64,000 nucleotides of DNA from an uncultured Arcanobacterium sp. (GTDB taxonomy: Bacteria > Actinomycetota > Actinomycetes > Actinomycetales > Actinomycetaceae): NCBI GenBank assembly GCA_958428545.1, contig CAUAGM010000002.1, positions 1 to 64,000 on the forward strand. The letters run 5' to 3'. The number at the start of each line of letters is the position of its first letter. Position 1 is the first letter of the stretch. Of this stretch, positions 45,655-54,975 are shown one piece after another. The notes beneath the pieces were generated by a model. That model ran no database searches and had not been told where the DNA came from. It saw nothing but the letters and a program-made list of their open reading frames with translations. A program made the position numbers and the translations under genes.

Positions 45655-46785
45655 TCAGTGCAGACCCGTCCCTCTTTCAAGCGCAAGAGCAATAAGCTCA
45701 TCAACGAGTTGCGAATAGCTCATGCCCATATTTTCCCAAAGTACTGGATACATAGAAAATGGCGTAAACCCTGGCATCGTATTAATCTCGTTTACCAATA
45801 CCTCGCCGCATTCTGCAACGAAACAATCCACGCGTGCAAGCCCTTCACATCCAAATGCCTCGAAAGCCTTCCGTGCAGTTTCACGCACACTCTGCGTGAC
45901 GCTCTCAGTAAGCTGCGCAGGAACCTGGTTCGTCAGCGCATCCGTATCGAGGTATTTATGATTGAAATCGTAAAATTCATCATCAGAAACGTTGAGGATT
46001 ACTTCGCCAGGATAGGACGCACGTGCAGGCTCATAGCCATGCCCGCCAAGCACACCGCATTCAACTTCTCGCCCATCAACGCCCTGCTCTATCAGCACTT
46101 TAGGATCGTGCTGATGCGCCGTTTCAATAGCAGCATCTAGCTGATCTATTGAGTCAATTCGAGAGATACCTAGTGACGAGCCAGCGCGAGCTGGCTTAAC
46201 GTACAGCGGGAACTTCAGCTTACTGACGGCAGAACGCACCGCCTCAGGATCGCAGCTCCACTGCCGTGCCGTCACAGCCACATAAGGGCTTACCGCAATA
46301 CCCGCATCTTCTAGAACGAGCTTCATATAGTGCTTATCCATACCAGCAGCCGACGCAAATACTCCGCACCCCACATACGGAAGATTTGCCATCTCGAGAA
46401 GGCCCTGAATCGTCCCGTCCTCTCCAAAAGGACCATGCAGAAGGGGGAAAACCACATCAACGCACCCCAAGCTTCGCACAGACACTTTTGCATCGAAAGA
46501 AGCAGTAGTGAGCACAAAAAGCTCCTGCGACCCGTCTCCCGGAGGAATAATCACCCTCTCACTGCTTGCCGCAACTTCTGGCAAGCCGGCATCTGATAAA
46601 CGCAGGCGCGATAAGTCTGTTTCTCCAGGCACCCATATACCCTCTCGCGTGATGCCGATAGAGATAACGTCATAATGATTCGGATCGAGCGCAGCCATCA
46701 CGGCACCTGCCGTCACGCATGAAATTGAGTGCTCTCCAGATGTACCGCCATAGACAACAGCAACTCGAGTTTTCGTTGAAACCAT
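45655..46785 (-). CDS. ddl: D-alanine-D-alanine ligase
   Basis: A 376-residue ATP-grasp ligase making the D-Ala-D-Ala end of peptidoglycan precursors. It opens VAVVYGGTSGEHSISC and has FPLLHGPFGEDGTIQGLLE, the ATP-binding FPLYVKPARAGSSLGISR and the metal site FVNEINTMPGFT-type motif (VNEINTMPGF). I chose the ATG at 46785 because the conserved start follows it; the frame is open nine codons further. It is 90 nt downstream of murA on the same strand, so the two are probably co-transcribed. Confidence 0.95.
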   Translation of the reverse strand: MVSTKTRVAVVYGGTSGEHSISCVTAGAVMAALDPNHYDVISIGITREGIWVPGETDLSRLRLSDAGLPEVAASSERVIIPPGDGSQELFVLTTASFDAKVSVRSLGCVDVVFPLLHGPFGEDGTIQGLLEMANLPYVGCGVFASAAGMDKHYMKLVLEDAGIAVSPYVAVTARQWSCDPEAVRSAVSKLKFPLYVKPARAGSSLGISRIDSIDQLDAAIETAHQHDPKVLIEQGVDGREVECGVLGGHGYEPARASYPGEVILNVSDDEFYDFNHKYLDTDALTNQVPAQLTESVTQSVRETARKAFEAFGCEGLARVDCFVAECGEVLVNEINTMPGFTPFSMYPVLWENMGMSYSQLVDELIALALERGTGLH

Positions 46786-46874
46786 ATGCTTATTTCTTTC
46801 TTTCCACCTCATTGCATATACCGTTTCCGCATTACAGTCGTGTTCTCATTACGACCGTGCTCACATTACGGTGC

Positions 46875-48197
46875 TCAGCTGAGTTTTTCCACATGCGCCC
46901 CGAGTGCGTGAAGTTTCTTCATAAAATGTTCGTAGCCGCGATTGATGATATTTGTGCCGCTCACGTTTGAGGTACCTTCAGCGGTAAGAGCTGCGATGAG
47001 GTGCGAAAAACCGCCGCGCAGATCGGGCACTTCAATATCTGCACCACGCAGCGGCGTCGGTCCTTGAATCACTGCGCTATGGTAAAAATTGCGCAAACCA
47101 AAACGGCATTTCTTCGAGCCTAAACACTCACGGTACACCTGAATATGCGCCCCCATTTTGTTGAGTGCCTCAGTAAAACCAAAACGATTTTCATACACAG
47201 TCTCATGCACCACGCTCACGCCTTGTGCTTGAGTAAGAGCCACGACCATTGGCTGCTGCCAATCCGTCATAAAACCTGGATGCACATCTGTTTCGATCGG
47301 GATTGACTTCAGCTCTCCACCTGGATGCCAGAAGCGAATTCCATCATCAAATACTTCAAATTTTCCACCAACTTTACGGAAAACATTAAGAAAGCTCATC
47401 ATTGTAGCTTGCTCAGCGCCGTGAATATAGATATCGCCATCCGTTGCCAAAGCAGCGCATGCCCACGATCCTGCTTCAATACGATCCGCGAGCGCAGTAT
47501 GGGTGTATCCGTGCAGTTCAGAAACGCCCTCAATATGAATCGTACGATCCGTATCCACATTGATGAGTGCACCCATCTTTTGCAGCACGGCAATTAAATC
47601 CATAATCTCTGGTTCCACAGCAGCTCCGCTAAGCTCTGTAATCCCTTCAGCGCGAACTGCAGCCAGTAGGGTCTGCTCTGTTGCCCCCACGGATGGATAA
47701 GGCAAATGTACTTTCTTGGCGTGCAAACCGCGCGGAGCTGAAAGATGCAAGCCAACATCTTCCTGCGTGCGTTTAGCGCCAAAATCTTCCAGCACTTGCA
47801 AATGAAAATCCACTGGGCGCTCACCAATATGGCAACCGCCAAGATCGGGGATAAATGCTTCACCAAGCGAATGCAGCAAAGGTCCGCAAAAAAGAATCGG
47901 AATACGCGAAGATCCAGCTAACTGCATCACTACAGTAGGATCTGGCAGATGCAGCTGACCAGGCGTAATCGTCACAGTGCCGCACTCTTGATCGTAATCC
48001 ACGTCTGCACCATGCAAACGCAGCAGCTCACTGACCACATCAACATCACGAATAAGAGGAACATTACGCAGCACTGACGTCTCTGGCGTCAAAAGCGCAG
48101 CAACCATCGCTTTGCTTACGAAATTTTTCGCACCACGCACAGTAATCTCGCCTTTAAGCGGAAAACCGCCATCTACTTTGAGTACGCCGTCTGCCAT
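46875..48197 (-). CDS. murA: UDP-N-acetylglucosamine 1-carboxyvinyltransferase
   Basis: A 440-residue enzyme for the first committed peptidoglycan step. The inside-out barrel begins LKVDGGFPLKGEITVRGAKN and the active-site cysteine is in LGGCHIGERPVDFH, so fosfomycin-type chemistry is expected to be possible. Further motifs are YPSVGATEQTLL and TDWQQPMV. AAAGGACGGCG precedes the ATG. It is the usual MurA length. Confidence 0.95.
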   Translation of the reverse strand: MADGVLKVDGGFPLKGEITVRGAKNFVSKAMVAALLTPETSVLRNVPLIRDVDVVSELLRLHGADVDYDQECGTVTITPGQLHLPDPTVVMQLAGSSRIPILFCGPLLHSLGEAFIPDLGGCHIGERPVDFHLQVLEDFGAKRTQEDVGLHLSAPRGLHAKKVHLPYPSVGATEQTLLAAVRAEGITELSGAAVEPEIMDLIAVLQKMGALINVDTDRTIHIEGVSELHGYTHTALADRIEAGSWACAALATDGDIYIHGAEQATMMSFLNVFRKVGGKFEVFDDGIRFWHPGGELKSIPIETDVHPGFMTDWQQPMVVALTQAQGVSVVHETVYENRFGFTEALNKMGAHIQVYRECLGSKKCRFGLRNFYHSAVIQGPTPLRGADIEVPDLRGGFSHLIAALTAEGTSNVSGTNIINRGYEHFMKKLHALGAHVEKLS

Positions 48198-48362
48198 CGC
48201 CGTCCTTTGTTTGATAAAAACTCTAAAACTAAGATACCTCTAAAAGTACGCAGCGAGCCAAAGCTCAATATCTCAGATCGCTGTGTCGCATGCTATCTCA
48301 GCAAAGAGCACTATTTTCTTTCAAACATATACGCACAAAACCTGCATAAAAATACGCATACC

Positions 48363-49010
48363 TCACCCAAGAATATCGGCAGAGCGTGCAGGCTGCACAT
48401 ACTCTTTCGGAAGAGTTTTTTCTGGCAACGCGCATGGCTTAAAGCTCGCTCGCTTAGCTTCGTAAGCAGAAATCAATTCTTCATCACGCAGTGTGAGAGC
48501 AATATCGTCCAGCCCTTCCATCAAGCGCCAGCGCGTATAATCATCAATATCGAATTCACACGTAAACTCGCCAGCTCGGACGCGCTTATGCTCAAGATCA
48601 ATCGTTATGTGCGTACCTGGCTCCGATTCAAGAATCTTCCATAACTGCTCAATATCGGATTCGGCAACCACTGCGGCAACTAATCCTTGTTTACCTGCAT
48701 TTCCTCGGAAAATATCGGCAAAACGAGGGGCAAGAATTGCGCGAAAACCGTAATCTTTTAAAGCCCACACTGCGTGCTCGCGAGAAGATCCTGTGCCGAA
48801 ATCATTGCCAGCAACTAAGACGCTCCCACTCGCATACGCTGGATCATTAAGCACAAAATTCGGATCTTGCCTCCACGCGTAAAAAAGGGCATCGTCAAAA
48901 CCTGTGCGCGAGACGCGCTTGAGATAGACCGCTGGGATAATCTGATCGGTATCGACATTCGAACGGCGAAGCGGCACACCAATACCTGTATGCGAGATAA
49001 ATTTTTCCAT
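48363..49010 (-). CDS. leuD: 3-isopropylmalate dehydratase small subunit
   Basis: A 215-residue swivel subunit for leucine synthesis, isomerising isopropylmalate with LeuC. The signature [21 protein letters not shown] and [17 protein letters not shown] are intact. I chose the ATG at 49010: AGGAAGG lies nine bases before it but directly against the ATG at 49019. It lies 34 nt after leuC. Confidence 0.95.
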   Translation of the reverse strand: MEKFISHTGIGVPLRRSNVDTDQIIPAVYLKRVSRTGFDDALFYAWRQDPNFVLNDPAYASGSVLVAGNDFGTGSSREHAVWALKDYGFRAILAPRFADIFRGNAGKQGLVAAVVAESDIEQLWKILESEPGTHITIDLEHKRVRAGEFTCEFDIDDYTRWRLMEGLDDIALTLRDEELISAYEAKRASFKPCALPEKTLPKEYVQPARSADILG

Positions 49011-49044
49011 CGTTTTCATCCTTCCTAGATATTAAGTGCCAGCT

Positions 49045-50460
49045 TTAAGCAGATACAGATTCCAAGTCTGCGGGAGTTGAGAGCGTACCACACACAGCAG
49101 TTGCCGCCGCCACGAGAGGCGAGACGAGATGCGTACGCCCGCCTTTGCCCTGACGACCTTCAAAATTTCTGTTTGAGGTAGATGCCGAACGTTCCCCCGG
49201 CGCAAGTTGATCTGGATTCATACCTAAACACATTGAGCATCCAGCATTTCGCCATTGCGCACCGAAATCTTTGAATACTTTATCAAGCCCTTCACGCTCG
49301 GCCTGAAGCCTCACACGTGCCGAACCAGGCACCACAAGCACGCGAACACCGTCAGCTTTACGGCGTCCTTTCATAATCGATGCAGCGTTGCGCAAGTCTT
49401 CAATTCTTCCATTTGTACACGAGCCGATGAAAACGGTATCAACAGCAATATCTCGCATCGGTGTACCAGCAGCTAGCCCCATATATTCAAGCGCTCGCTC
49501 AGCAGCAAGCCGCTGAGCAGAATCTTCTATCTCGTGTGGATTTGGCACAACTCCAGAAATCGGCACACCTTGCCCAGGATTTGTGCCCCATGTGACGAAA
49601 GGCTCAAGCTCACTAGCATCAAGATCAACATTTGCATCAAAAACTGCATCATCATCGCTGCGCAGAGTTCTCCAGTATTCGAGGGCATTCTCCCAGTCCT
49701 CGCCCTCGGGAGCGTGAGGTTTTCCTTTGAGATACTCAAAAGTAATCTCATCTGGAGCAATCATTCCAGCTCGTGCTCCAGCTTCAATACTCATATTGCA
49801 TATCGTCATACGTGCTTCCATCGAAAGGGCGCGAATTGCTGCGCCGCGGTACTCGATCACATAGCCTTGCCCTCCGCCAGTGCCGATTTTTGCGATAAGC
49901 GCGAGAATAATATCTTTCGCAGTTGCACCAGGAGCTAGATCACCATGCACATTCACTGCCATTGTCTTGAACGGCTGGAGAGGGAGCGTTTGAGTGGCAA
50001 GCACATGCTCCACTTCGGAAGTGCCGATACCGAATGCAAGGGCACCAAAGGCGCCATGAGTAGACGTATGGGAATCACCACAGACAATCGTCATGCCAGG
50101 CTGCGTGAGCCCAAGCTGCGGACCGACAACATGCACAACCCCCTGATCGGCATCTCCGAGAGAATGCAGACGAATACCGAACTCTTTCGCATTGCTTCGC
50201 AATGTCTCAAGCTGAGTGCGGCTTGTTATATCTGCCACAGGGAGATCAATATCCAAAGTAGGAGTATTGTGATCTTCAGTCGCGACTGTAAGCTCTGGGC
50301 GGCGCACTTTACGCCCAGCTATACGTAAGCCTTCAAATGCCTGCGGGCTCGTCACCTCGTGGCACAACTGCATATCAATATAAAGAAGGTCTGGCGCACC
50401 GTTTTCCCCCTGCTTGACGACGTGATCGTTCCACACTTTTTCAGCTAGCGTGCCGCTCAT
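49045..50460 (-). CDS. leuC: 3-isopropylmalate dehydratase large subunit
   Basis: A 471-residue aconitase-family subunit with a [4Fe-4S] cluster. The cysteine ligands are in [15 protein letters not shown] and [12 protein letters not shown], and [33 protein letters not shown] are typical. I chose the ATG at 50460 with AGAGGGG upstream. It is divergent from the IclR-family gene, whose product in relatives controls leuCD. Confidence 0.95.
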   Translation of the reverse strand: MSGTLAEKVWNDHVVKQGENGAPDLLYIDMQLCHEVTSPQAFEGLRIAGRKVRRPELTVATEDHNTPTLDIDLPVADITSRTQLETLRSNAKEFGIRLHSLGDADQGVVHVVGPQLGLTQPGMTIVCGDSHTSTHGAFGALAFGIGTSEVEHVLATQTLPLQPFKTMAVNVHGDLAPGATAKDIILALIAKIGTGGGQGYVIEYRGAAIRALSMEARMTICNMSIEAGARAGMIAPDEITFEYLKGKPHAPEGEDWENALEYWRTLRSDDDAVFDANVDLDASELEPFVTWGTNPGQGVPISGVVPNPHEIEDSAQRLAAERALEYMGLAAGTPMRDIAVDTVFIGSCTNGRIEDLRNAASIMKGRRKADGVRVLVVPGSARVRLQAEREGLDKVFKDFGAQWRNAGCSMCLGMNPDQLAPGERSASTSNRNFEGRQGKGGRTHLVSPLVAAATAVCGTLSTPADLESVSA

Positions 50461-50565
50461 ATGCCCCTCTTTCTCATGCATTTTTCTTTCTGTGTGCATA
50501 CAGCATTCCGCGTTTTTACAAAAAGCAAGTTTGCGTCTCAGATTTCAAGATGGCAATATCATGGT

Positions 50566-51294
50566 ATGGACGAAGAAGAATCTGGATCTGGCGTTGGCGT
50601 GCTAGACAAAGCCGCAGCAGTACTTTCGGCGCTCGAAGACGGTCCACTGACGCTCGCACAACTTGTCTCAGCTACACAGCTGGCGCGCCCAACGGCACAC
50701 CGTTTGGCAGTCGCCCTTGAATATCACCGTTTGGTGACGCGAGATATGCAGGGACGGTTCACACTCGGACCGCGCCTTTCCGAGCTATCCTCTGCAGCCG
50801 GAGAAGATCATCTCCTAGCAGCAGCAAATCCAGTTCTCGTTGCACTTCGCGACCATACAGGCGAATCCGCCCAGCTCTACCGCAGGCAAGGAGACGTGCG
50901 CGTCTGCATTGCCGCAGCCGATCGTTCTATGGGACTGCGCGATTCAATTCCCGTGGGAGCAACTCTCTCCATGCGCGCCGGATCTGCCGCACAGGTTCTT
51001 CTCGCATGGGAAGAACCCGATCATCTGCACCGCGGTCTTCACGGAGCCGAATTCACAGCAACCGTTCTCTCAGCAGTACGCCGACGCGGCTGGGCGCAAT
51101 CAATCGCTGAACGAGAACCTGGCGTAGCATCTATTTCAGCTCCAGTACGCGGACCAAACGGGCACGTCATTGCCGCAGTCTCAATCTCAGGCCCGATTGA
51201 ACGCATGGGTTCGCAGCCTGCGCGCAGACACGCCGCAGCCGTCGTCACCGCCGCAAATCGACTCACTGACATATTGAAACATTCAGAAGGATAA
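50566..51294 (+). CDS. IclR family transcriptional regulator, NdgR/LtbR-like
   Basis: A 242-residue regulator with an N-terminal winged helix (GVGVLDKAAAVLSALEDGPLTLAQLVSATQLARPTAHRLAVALEYHRLV) and a C-terminal effector domain. This N-terminal sequence and the divergent leuCD genes are the hallmark of NdgR/LtbR, which controls leucine synthesis in actinobacteria. The ATG at 50566 is chosen because conserved sequence begins shortly after. The frame is open to the leuC start, but those 35 residues look unrelated. CAATAT six bases before the ATG may be a -10 box of a leaderless transcript. The operator is expected in 50461-50565. Confidence 0.88.
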   Translation: MDEEESGSGVGVLDKAAAVLSALEDGPLTLAQLVSATQLARPTAHRLAVALEYHRLVTRDMQGRFTLGPRLSELSSAAGEDHLLAAANPVLVALRDHTGESAQLYRRQGDVRVCIAAADRSMGLRDSIPVGATLSMRAGSAAQVLLAWEEPDHLHRGLHGAEFTATVLSAVRRRGWAQSIAEREPGVASISAPVRGPNGHVIAAVSISGPIERMGSQPARRHAAAVVTAANRLTDILKHSEG

Positions 51295-51342
51295 TCCACT
51301 TCTCACAGGGATCGACTCTTCGTATTGTCTGCAGTAAACGAG

Positions 51343-51348
51343 TATTCT
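51343..51348 (+). promoter_or_regulatory. Putative -10 box for a leaderless murE-like transcript
   Basis: TATTCT is followed by 7 nt and the ATG at 51356. No ribosome binding site is present in between. TTCGTA 18 nt upstream could be a weak -35. Confidence 0.45.
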
Positions 51349-51355
51349 TAATCCT

Positions 51356-52933
51356 ATGCTTCATGTTCTTGACGATTACCTCTGCCTCCTTGAGGAAAAG
51401 AATCTCACGGATCCAGATTCACTTCGCTCCCCCTTGCTTGCCCAAGTGCGACATACCCCTATTAGCTGCCTCACCTACGATTCGCGATTAGTCAAAAGTT
51501 CTGCCCTCTTCATCGTCAAAGGAGCACATTTCACTCCACAGTTTTTGATTGACGCACAAGCCGCTGGGGCTATTGCATATGTGGTTGATCGCTCGCTTGC
51601 CCCAACACTAGCCAACACAGTAACGATTCCAGCCATCCCCGTCACAAACATTCGCCAGGCAACTCTCGCTCTCGGCCAACTTTTCTTTGACAATTCGACT
51701 AATAAACTCACAACTATTGGGATTACTGGCACAAAAGGGAAAAGCACCACCACATATTTTGTGCGATACATACTCGAAAAATGGCTCCGTTCACAAAAGC
51801 TCGACGGGCCGGCAATCCTCAGCTCCATCAACAATTACGACGGAATAACAGAAGAAGAATCTCATCTGACTACCCCTGAACCACTTGAGCTATACCAGCA
51901 TTTTTCCAATGCTCACCACGCAGGGATCACACATATGGTGATGGAAGTAAGCTCACAGGCACTTAAATATGAGCGCGTTTGCGGTATGCGCTTTGCCATA
52001 GCAGCCTTCACAAACATCGGAGAAGATCACATTTCTCCCAGCGAACATTCAAGTTTTGACGACTACTACGAATCAAAACTTCGCATCTTTAAACAAGCAG
52101 ATACAGCTATTGTCAACAGCGACGCTATGCTCGCCGAACGCACAATTGCACACGCCAGAGCCCACTGCCCAACCCTTACCTACGGTTCTCACCCAGAAGA
52201 TAGCGTCTACTGCCCACCCGAAAGCATATCAACCGATGTGCGCGGTATTCATTTTTCCGCGCATTCACCCTGGTATTCCTCTGAAGAATTCACTATCTCT
52301 ATGCCAGGATTATTCAACGTGAGCAATGCTCTATGTGCAATCACAATCTGCGGTGTGCTTGGAGTTCCAGAAGAATACGTGCGCGAAGGTCTGCAAGCTG
52401 CGCAAGCTCCTGGTCGTATGCAGCGCTATATAAGCGACGATAAGAAAGTCGTTGTGCTCGTCGATTATGCACACAATAAACTAAGCTTCGAATCAGTTTT
52501 GAGCAGTATGCACAACGAATATCCTGAGCACACATTGCTCGCAGTCTTCGGCTCCACAGGAGGCAAGGCGCTCGACCGGCGCAAAGATATGGGCGAAGCC
52601 GTCAGCCAATACTGCACCCATGCGTGGATCACGGAAGACGATAACTATTACGAGCCATTTGAATCAATCGCTGCAGATATTGCCCAATACGTGACGATAC
52701 CTCACACTATTAACGAAAATCGCGCAGAATGCATTAGAAAAGCAATCCTAGACGGCACAGCGCAAGACGACACAGTGCAGCGAGTCGTGCTCCTTCTTGG
52801 CAAAGGCTTGGAGACAACTCATGTTCGCGGCAGTACATACGTAGAAGTTCCGAGTGATAACGACTATGCACTCAGATTCCTCGCTGAATATAACGCCGCA
52901 CATCCAGCATCTATACGAGAGCGCGCTGTTTGA
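51356..52933 (+). CDS. murE: MurE-like UDP-N-acetylmuramyl-peptide synthetase
   Basis: A 525-residue Mur ligase that adds the third residue to the peptidoglycan stem peptide. The N-terminal domain binds the UDP part (LTYDSRLVKSSALFIVKG), with P-loop TIGITGTKGKSTTTYF and TTPEPLELY, EVSSQALKYERV, FTNIGEDHISP in the centre. A C-terminal domain holds VLVDYAHNKLSFE. In the specificity loop, where DAP-adding enzymes have DNPR, it reads TEDDNYYEP. A residue other than meso-DAP, such as lysine or ornithine, fits Actinomycetaceae walls, but this is inference. It is outside any dcw cluster and seems to have its own promoter. Confidence 0.85.
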   Translation: MLHVLDDYLCLLEEKNLTDPDSLRSPLLAQVRHTPISCLTYDSRLVKSSALFIVKGAHFTPQFLIDAQAAGAIAYVVDRSLAPTLANTVTIPAIPVTNIRQATLALGQLFFDNSTNKLTTIGITGTKGKSTTTYFVRYILEKWLRSQKLDGPAILSSINNYDGITEEESHLTTPEPLELYQHFSNAHHAGITHMVMEVSSQALKYERVCGMRFAIAAFTNIGEDHISPSEHSSFDDYYESKLRIFKQADTAIVNSDAMLAERTIAHARAHCPTLTYGSHPEDSVYCPPESISTDVRGIHFSAHSPWYSSEEFTISMPGLFNVSNALCAITICGVLGVPEEYVREGLQAAQAPGRMQRYISDDKKVVVLVDYAHNKLSFESVLSSMHNEYPEHTLLAVFGSTGGKALDRRKDMGEAVSQYCTHAWITEDDNYYEPFESIAADIAQYVTIPHTINENRAECIRKAILDGTAQDDTVQRVVLLLGKGLETTHVRGSTYVEVPSDNDYALRFLAEYNAAHPASIRERAV

Positions 52934-53004
52934 CATACATCACTGCACGCACTACCGAACCTCAACAAACCAACTTAGCTGGCACAAGCGAGGTGAACGA
53001 AAAC

Positions 53005-53021
53005 GCCTCGCTGCGCGAGGC
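53005..53021. terminator. Hairpin between convergent murE-like and gltX genes
   Basis: GCCTCGC (53005-53011) pairs with GCGAGGC (53015-53021) around TGC. It lies between the converging stops and may serve both directions. CGTTTATAAC occurs twice just beyond it (near 53043 and 53063). Confidence 0.6.
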
Positions 53022-53087
53022 TAATCGACAATAATGGCACCCCGTTTATAACACCACACTTCGTTTATAACGGCGTACCGCAGGCAA

Positions 53088-54602
53088 TCACAACGCAGCT
53101 GCACAGCGCTCGATACGGGCGAGCGTTTCCTCTTTACCGAGCAGTGCCATAGAATCGATCACAGGCAAACTCACGTTCGTGCCCGTCATCGCCACAAAGA
53201 GCGGCGCATACGCAAAACGAGGTTTCACATCGAGCGCTGCAACAACGCGCTCATCAAAGCTTGCTTTGATATTTTCCGCCGTAAAATCGTCAGCCGGAAT
53301 AGCCGCAAATGCTTCAGCTGCTGCAGCAAAAACGGCAGGCGTTGTATCTCGCAGCTTAGCCACAGCTTTTTCATCGTATTCAATCTCATCACAGCGCTTA
53401 AACAAGAATGCCATAAGTTTCGCCGCCTCACCCAACAGCTGGATACGGGTCTGCACAAGAGGTGCCGCCCCTGTAAGCAGGCGCTGGGTTTCAGCGTCAC
53501 ATTCCTCAAAACTTGCCGCACTGAGCACGCCAGCCTGTGCAAGATACGGCACTAACCGATCGCGCAGATCATTTACATCGAGCATACGGATATGTTCGGC
53601 ATTAATTGCCACGCATTTTTTATCGTCAAAGCGTGCGGGATTTGGGCTTACACGCTCCACATCAAATTCAGCAGCAAGCTCCTCACTTGAGAAAATATCG
53701 CGGTCTGGCGCAATACTCCACCCCAGCAGAGCCAGATAGTTGAGCAAACCTTCAGGAATCATGCCGCGCTCACGATGCAGCAAAAGATTCGATTCTGGAT
53801 CGCGCTTGGAAAGTTTTTTGTTACCCTCCCCCATCACATAAGGAAGATGCCCGAAAAGCGGCATATATTGTGCAATGCCGAGATCGATAAGCGCGCGATA
53901 TAAAACGATCTGACGCGGCGTAGAGCTGAGTAGATCTTCACCACGCAGCACGTGATTAATTTCCATCATTGCATCATCCACAGGATTAGTGAGCGTATAG
54001 AGAGGATCGCCATTTGCCCGCACAATCACATAATCGGGCACAGAACCTGCCTTAAAAGTAATCTCACCGCGCACAAGATCCGTAAACGTAATATCCTCAT
54101 CGGGCATACGCATACGCAGCACAGGCTTACGCCCTTCAGCTTTATATGCCGCGATCTGCTCAGAAGTAAGATCACGATCAAAGCCATCGTAGCCAAGTTT
54201 TGGGTCTTCACCTTTAGCTAGGTGACGTGCCTCTACTTCTTCTGGAGTGCTGTAGCTTTCGTAAGCATAGCCGGCTTCAAGAAGTTTCGCCGCAACGTCA
54301 CGATAAATATCCATGCGTTCGCTCTGACGATACGGTCCATGCGGCCCGCCAACCTCAGTTCCTTCGTCCCACGTGATTCCAAGCCATGCAAGAGAATCGA
54401 GAATCTGCTGGTAGCTCTCTTGGCTGTCTCGCGCTGCATCCGTATCTTCGATACGGAAAACGAATGTGCCGCCCGTGTGACGGGCATATGCCCAGTTGAA
54501 AAGGCATGTGCGCACCATACCGACGTGCGGTGTGCCAGTTGGGCTAGGGCAGAATCGAACACGAACGTTTTCGCCGGGAATCACTTCAGGAACAGTAGTC
54601 AT
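53088..54602 (-). CDS. gltX: Glutamyl-tRNA synthetase
   Basis: A 504-residue class I synthetase. The HIGH box appears as PHVGM in [17 protein letters not shown] and the KMSKS box as KKLSKRD; both variants are common in GluRS. The length is usual for the discriminating or non-discriminating enzyme. I chose the ATG at 54602: conserved residues follow it, and TAGAAT stands seven bases before it, which suits a leaderless mRNA. An ATG at 54623 is the alternative. Confidence 0.95.
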   Translation of the reverse strand: MTTVPEVIPGENVRVRFCPSPTGTPHVGMVRTCLFNWAYARHTGGTFVFRIEDTDAARDSQESYQQILDSLAWLGITWDEGTEVGGPHGPYRQSERMDIYRDVAAKLLEAGYAYESYSTPEEVEARHLAKGEDPKLGYDGFDRDLTSEQIAAYKAEGRKPVLRMRMPDEDITFTDLVRGEITFKAGSVPDYVIVRANGDPLYTLTNPVDDAMMEINHVLRGEDLLSSTPRQIVLYRALIDLGIAQYMPLFGHLPYVMGEGNKKLSKRDPESNLLLHRERGMIPEGLLNYLALLGWSIAPDRDIFSSEELAAEFDVERVSPNPARFDDKKCVAINAEHIRMLDVNDLRDRLVPYLAQAGVLSAASFEECDAETQRLLTGAAPLVQTRIQLLGEAAKLMAFLFKRCDEIEYDEKAVAKLRDTTPAVFAAAAEAFAAIPADDFTAENIKASFDERVVAALDVKPRFAYAPLFVAMTGTNVSLPVIDSMALLGKEETLARIERCAAAL

Positions 54603-54609
54603 GTGCGCT

Positions 54610-54615
54610 ATTCTA
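54610..54615 (-). promoter_or_regulatory. Putative -10 box for leaderless gltX
   Basis: On the minus strand TAGAAT is separated by seven bases from the ATG at 54602, with no ribosome binding site in the gap. This is the expected spacing for transcription starting at the A of ATG. Confidence 0.5.
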
Positions 54616-54844
54616 CCGCGCACTCAGCCGCAGAGTATCACCGCACAAATGATTGCGAGAAAACTCGCACACAAGCTCAATGAATACCTCCGACGCAAAA
54701 AGCATCTTTGCAGGCATACATATTGTGGGATGAACTGTCTTACTAGAGCCGGATACCCTTACGATGATGTGTACCTATGAGTGTGCGGAGGGGAAGAGCA
54801 GGCTATCTATCGGAATCGAGTACGCCTGCAGCGCTGTGCAACTA

Positions 54845-54892
54845 TACGTGTGTGGGGCGAGAAAACTAAAGTTTTCTCGCCCCACACACGTA
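54845..54892 (-). terminator. Very long perfect hairpin after the GH112 gene
   Basis: The arms at 54845-54867 and 54870-54892 (23 bp each; centre AAACT-AA-AGTTT) pair without mismatch around AA. It lies 83 nt past the phosphorylase stop and upstream of gltX. No T-tract follows on the minus strand. Termination is the simplest role; a protein-binding palindrome is possible. Confidence 0.65.
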
Positions 54893-54975
54893 CGTTGATC
54901 TCTGTTAAGCTCTCTTACTTTTTAGGGCAAGAGAAAATGAACAAAGCATCTTAATGGGAGCAATACAATTTCCTG

